Of a stretch of 64,000 nt of DNA, positions 59,991 through 64,000 are shown one piece after another (the first letter of the stretch is position 1; each line of letters opens with the position of its first letter). The stretch is from Leucogyrophana mollusca. Taxonomy: Eukaryota; Basidiomycota; Agaricomycetes; Boletales. Below the pieces are notes generated by a model, which saw nothing but the letters and a program-made list of their open reading frames with translations, was not told the origin of the DNA and did no database searches. The stretch spans positions 62,001 to 126,000 of the forward strand of contig MU266330.1 in the NCBI GenBank assembly GCA_021014945.1. The letters are read 5' to 3'. A program made the translations under genes and the position numbers.

Positions 59991-61649
59991 TCAGTTCTTC
60001 TTTTCACTAGCTGCCAGCTTGTCTTCATCTGGCCTTCGAGCTGTTACCTTGTGAAACCCCTCCATCGTGTGATCGGCACCTGAAAGCTGCAAACATCACT
60101 AGTATCAGCCCAGGACAAAAGACACAAATTTCAGATACCACTTACCCATTGTGCTAGATCCCGCACGTAGCTAGGTGCCATCCGCAGCAGCGGCACAAAG
60201 TTTGTGTAGAAGGGGAGGCAGATGGCCTGCGAGTGCTGCGAGTCGAGCGCGGTGATGATGGCTTTGACGATTGTCACAGGGGGGAGGGATGGGACGAAGA
60301 ACTTGTAGATCGGGTTCCGGGAGAACTTGGCTGAGGAGAAGAGAGGCGTCAGGACGTGGCCCGGGAGAATGAGAGTTGTGCGGATTTGAGGCGCGAGATA
60401 ACTACAAGGGCGTGACTTGAGATAAGCATACAGAAAAGTGGAATCGCGAATGGATTGATACGTGCCGCTTATCGAGCTCGTATCGGAGGGACTCATGTAA
60501 CGAGACGAGCGCGGCTTTGGAAGCACTATAGTCGGCTGGGAACATTTTTAGGTAGTTGATTCAAAGGTGTCAATGGGCACTCACCCATTTGAGCGCTTCC
60601 AATCATGCTCATAACAGATGCCATCGTAACCTAGGGAAGGTTAGAATGGGGGGTACGTACTCTCATATAACGTACAATATGACCACTCTTGTTTTTGATC
60701 ATGTCCGGGAGGAATGCCTTGAGAGTCCAGTAGTGAGCAAGGGTGTTGACGCCGAAAGTTCTGTTGGTACCAATTTTGTTAGATGAACACTCTCGGGGGT
60801 AGTGCAAGCATTACTGGTTAACATCCTCTGGTGTCAGATCGAGGATCAGTTTACCCTGGACAACGCCAGCGTTGTTAATGAGCATCGTCGGGTGGCCAAC
60901 CTGTACATCATTAGCAAGTGGAAAGCGTGTAACACTGAGCAGCAACTCTCACTTCTTCTACGATCTTCTTCGAAACCGCATCGACTTCTTCCCATTTCGA
61001 GACGTCGCATTGGTAATAAGTGATATTATCTGAAGGTCTTCGAGTGAACAGTGTCTCCCAGGGCTATTGAGAACGCAACTGACAATTTTCGGTGATGATA
61101 GGTTTGATGTCGAGCACGACTACCATCACATTGCGCACTGCTAGAGTGTTTGCAAGCAATTCTCCAATGCCTGACGAGCCTACGGTCGAAAGAACTGTGA
61201 GGACACACGAGAGGCACAGGTGTGCAAAGCCTGATATACCTCCGGTGATAACTACAACTTGTTCACTCCAGTCGAGGGGTTTGGGTCCAAACAACAGACT
61301 CGCTTGATTACGATATAGCCTAGAGACCCATTTCAAGGCCCCTGTGTCTGTGCATAAGCAGATGGATAAAGCAGGCAGTTGTTGGACACGCACAAAAAGC
61401 GGAGACAGCCACGCAATATATAGACGAGATAAGAACAATGGGGCTGGTATACTGCTCTCCCTGGAATATATAGAATATCGGTATAAAGCATGTGAAGAAA
61501 GGACCTGAGGTTGCGCAATATGGTCAGCACCAATCTCGCTAGATTCAGGACCACCTACTGAAAGCTGTTTGCGACAGGACTTTGACGACCATATCAATGT
61601 CTACATTGTCGAAGACGCCCGAAACATCAGAATGCTGGGTGGAACTCAT
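59991..61649 (-). CDS. Membrane-anchored short-chain dehydrogenase/reductase
   Basis: Eleven exons: 61649-61559, 61504-61394, 61347-61240, 61179-61084, 61029-60953, 60900-60815, 60760-60676, 60630-60585, 60535-60466, 60401-60146 and 60086-59991; 373 aa. The cofactor motif TGGSSGIG is at residues 102-109 and the catalytic YSASK at 236-240; NNAG and a Ser-bearing TMASVMSM strand are present. Two hydrophobic N-terminal segments (PFFTCFIPIFYIFQG, SPIVLISSIYCVAVSAF) suggest a membrane anchor, as in retinol- and lipid-acting SDRs. The substrate is unknown. Intron 9 (60465-60402) appears to start with GC, the only junction that yields the conserved ELDKRY-AP segment. Confidence 0.9.
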
Positions 61650-62228
61650 GGCAGTGGTCTATTGACGTAGTTGGACCCAGCGTGCGGTCTGTGTTTAAGA
61701 AAGAAAGGATACTGAAGGCACAGCCTCCAGAAAGATGCGGAGGATGATGGTGGTCGTGGAACAAGAATAACTTGACATCAGTGCGTCTGGTGGCGAGCCG
61801 ACTCGCATCTCGATTTGGTAACTGAGTTCGTTTGAGCGCTCGCTAGCGACGCGTTCTATTATTAAAGCACCTTTTGCCTGGACGATTCATCCATGAGACG
61901 CGTCGCTGGTTTTCCATGGCGGTTGAGCTGGCTCTTCTTGTCTTCCCTGATGATATGGGACGGAACCGGAAGGATTAACGCGTAGAAGGCTGCCAGATGA
62001 CCCCCATAGCGCTCGCTTCAGATAAGAAGCTGGGTTACCGAGTATCTCCCTTGCGATGGTGACACTGAATCTCTCCAGTCGAGTGAGTACATAGCTAAAT
62101 GCTACGAGGACTTATATTGCTGTTCTGAGTGCCTGTGCTCTGCCATATTTTAGTGTTTGGAATATTTGGTCTGTTTGGTCAGCTTTGGAAATCGTAGTAT
62201 TGATTGTCGAACCGTTCCTTTCAACCTC
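61650..62228. other. Divergent intergenic region, SDR to right-end gene
   Basis: Non-coding; promoter of SDR and, further right, of the last gene. No gene recognised. Confidence 0.4.
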
Positions 62229-62321
62229 ATTCTCTTACTTCCACGTCCCCCAGGTGCACGCTGGGATCTCTTCATCCAGCATTCTTTACTCTCTTACTTC
62301 CACGCTCTTCAGGTGCACGCA
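62229..62321. repeat. Short direct repeat upstream of the last gene
   Basis: CTCTTACTTCCACG followed by CAGGTGCACGC occurs twice, at about 62231-62262 and 62290-62321, period about 59 bases. It lies in the leader or promoter of the gene starting at 62459. Confidence 0.6.
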
Positions 62322-62458
62322 GAGGCCGTGCCCCAGTTCTATTTCCTTTTCGCTCTCGCAAGTCACGGGCACTTGCATATAAGCATACTACATTGTTTTC
62401 GTGTTTTATCAGACGCCGCCATCGTTTTAGACCGTTTTTACGCCGTTATTAGATAGAT

Positions 62459-64000
62459 ATGGGCATCGAAGCGAGTCGTCCACCCCCTGTCGTGGCTACC
62501 CCCACCATTGTCGTAACGGTCGCTTCCGAGACCGATTGCGACAGGGGCGCCGACGAACCAGCAACTGTCGAGGAGGACGTTTCTCCAGTCCATAGCGCTG
62601 CAAAAGATGTATGTCCTATCTTATCTTTGCTGGCGGTGCAGGTCTCATGGCTCGTTCTTTAGAAACCGGCCAATGGCCCAGTCGCGGCTTTGTTGTCTTT
62701 CAACAAAGTATATTCATCCTCACCTGAATTCTGTTTATTACTGATGAATCTGCACGGCAGGCGACGACTCACGAGTGTAAAGCGACCGTTTCTGCACCCA
62801 GTTGTAATCTTGTCCTCGAATCTCACTTAGTGGATTCCGTGAGCCTTTCCTACCGCTATCGTGAGGTGCTGTCATTCACACTAGCATGCAACCAGCCCCG
62901 CCGGTCAGGTTCTCCTTCCCGAGAGGTGAGCGTCGTGCTGGATGGGTCTATACACATAAAAGTCTAATGTCTGCATAGATCACCTCGCAACAATTCTCTA
63001 AATCAATAGATACTGTACTTCCGTCTAATGTCACTTTATCTTACTCTCAAGAGGTAGAGGTACGTGACCGCCTGTCCTTGCGGCATAACGTCTATTCAAA
63101 TTACGTGTATGCAGTCCTCCATAATTATGAAAGAGGTATCGTGCTTATGGTCTATCTTTCCATGCATCTCGCTGATAATCTTTGTGGCAAGTCATCTAAT
63201 ATTTCCCCTGTCGACTCTGTCAACATTGGAAGCGGCCTCATTAAGACGGTAAACTAGCTTCCACAGTGACGATGAAATTCTAACTTAGGCTTTGATTAGC
63301 CTAACCCCGAACTCCACAGGGTTCCCGGCGTTTTGACCGAGCCCGCGCGCCCAAGCGACGACAAGCCTACAGAACCTGTTCCAGACGTCAGTGCACCACC
63401 TTTCAATTTACTCGACTCGCTAACCGAACGCACGACGTCCATAGCCGGCCGACACGACTGTGGAGTCTATGGACATCAGCAATTCATCCGTCCCTTCCAT
63501 CATTATCCCAGCATCGTTCGAGCCAGTCGAACTTGCCGAGTCCATTGAGACCGTGGAGCCGCCCCTCCTAGTAGAACCCATTCCGATTTCCAACATCAAT
63601 TTCACCGCAAGCGCATCCAGCTCACCGCAAGCGCACACCGATGTAAGTTGTTTGGTGTTTTGTTCGTCATAAGACCTCTGAACCTGTCCTCCTTATTCCC
63701 AGGTATTATCAGACATTGTAACACCATCTCAAGATCAAACAGCAACAGAAGAGCATCCCATTCCCACTGTACCAGTATTGTCATCAAACGTATCACCAGT
63801 ATCAGCTTCAATAGACTTTGTCCTCGCAACCAGCACCAACGACAGCACGCCTGAGCACACAGAAATCCCCCAAGCCGCTACATATGCCGAGGCAACGAAC
63901 GTGAGCTAAACCGTTTCTGCTGAGTTTCGTGGCACTGAGGTGGCATCGTAGTTGGCAGCCCGTTACCCAAAGCTCGCCTCGGAGATCCTTGTGTCACCAC
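62459..64000 (+). CDS. Disordered multi-exon protein, truncated by the window end
   Basis: A chain of short exons in one Ser/Thr/Pro/Val-rich protein: 62459-62608, 62663-62707, 62761-62838, 62896-62925, 62979-63059, 63192-63248, then less certain 63320-63386, and 63445-63642, 63703-63900 and 63952 onward. It starts MGIEASRPPPVVATPTIVVT and continues with stretches such as SIETVEPPLLVEPIPISN and TEEHPIPTVPVLSSNVSPVS; the last exon reads LAARYPKLASEILVS before the edge. No domain is recognised; a folded domain may lie beyond the window. The phase between 63248 and 63445 is unresolved (exon 63320-63386 is one base off). Confidence 0.6.

Overview
The window is nuclear DNA of a filamentous basidiomycete, most likely an Agaricomycete. 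Genes are compact and packed on both strands. Almost every one is cut by many 45-65 nt GT..AG introns, and several exons are under 25 nt. The gene set fits this: a velvet-domain regulator, a CBM1/GH10 xylanase, an F-box protein, a CAP/PR-1 secreted protein and a small cysteine-rich secreted protein. I spliced the genes by hand, using family conservation and phase; each full model quoted adds up to a whole number of codons.

Layout. 0.5-7 kb: two closely related ABM-type (dimeric alpha+beta barrel) genes in inverted orientation, with duplicated promoters, bracket MLH3 (mismatch repair/meiosis) and an RTC3/SBDS-like gene. 8.7 kb: a U6 snRNA gene. 9.9-15.6 kb (minus): methylcrotonoyl-CoA carboxylase beta subunit, an unclear locus and an ArfGAP. 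16.7-24 kb: VelB, a long mitochondrial-type PPR protein and a GNAT acetyltransferase. 24.2-30.6 kb: a two-HMG-box protein, complex I subunit NDUFA13/GRIM-19 and an INO80-subunit-F-domain protein. 32.4-34.1 kb: complex I NDUFS8 and prefoldin subunit 2 share a 152-bp divergent promoter. 34.8-45.6 kb: CAP protein, F-box protein, C2H2 factor, USP deubiquitinase, PP2C phosphatase and a disordered protein. 48-52.8 kb: a CASTOR/GATS-like ACT-domain protein and an unrecognised protein with an internal repeat. 52.8-62.4 kb is the most accessory part: gene-poor, with two related sequence fragments, a GH10 xylanase carrying three disabling lesions, a probable double-knottin secreted protein and a membrane-anchored SDR. 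A disordered multi-exon gene runs off the right edge.

The genes do not form one pathway. Several encode mitochondrial functions (NDUFA13, NDUFS8, MCC beta, PPR, PP2C), but they are mixed with nuclear and cytosolic genes. No biosynthetic cluster, CRISPR array, rRNA, confident tRNA or intact transposon was seen. The most unusual observations are a 4-nt microexon in RTC3, two GC..AG introns, the inverted ABM duplication with conserved promoters, the decayed xylanase beside a knottin-like gene, and the internally repeated 632-aa protein whose repeats resemble the YPF..P strand of E2/RWD folds.
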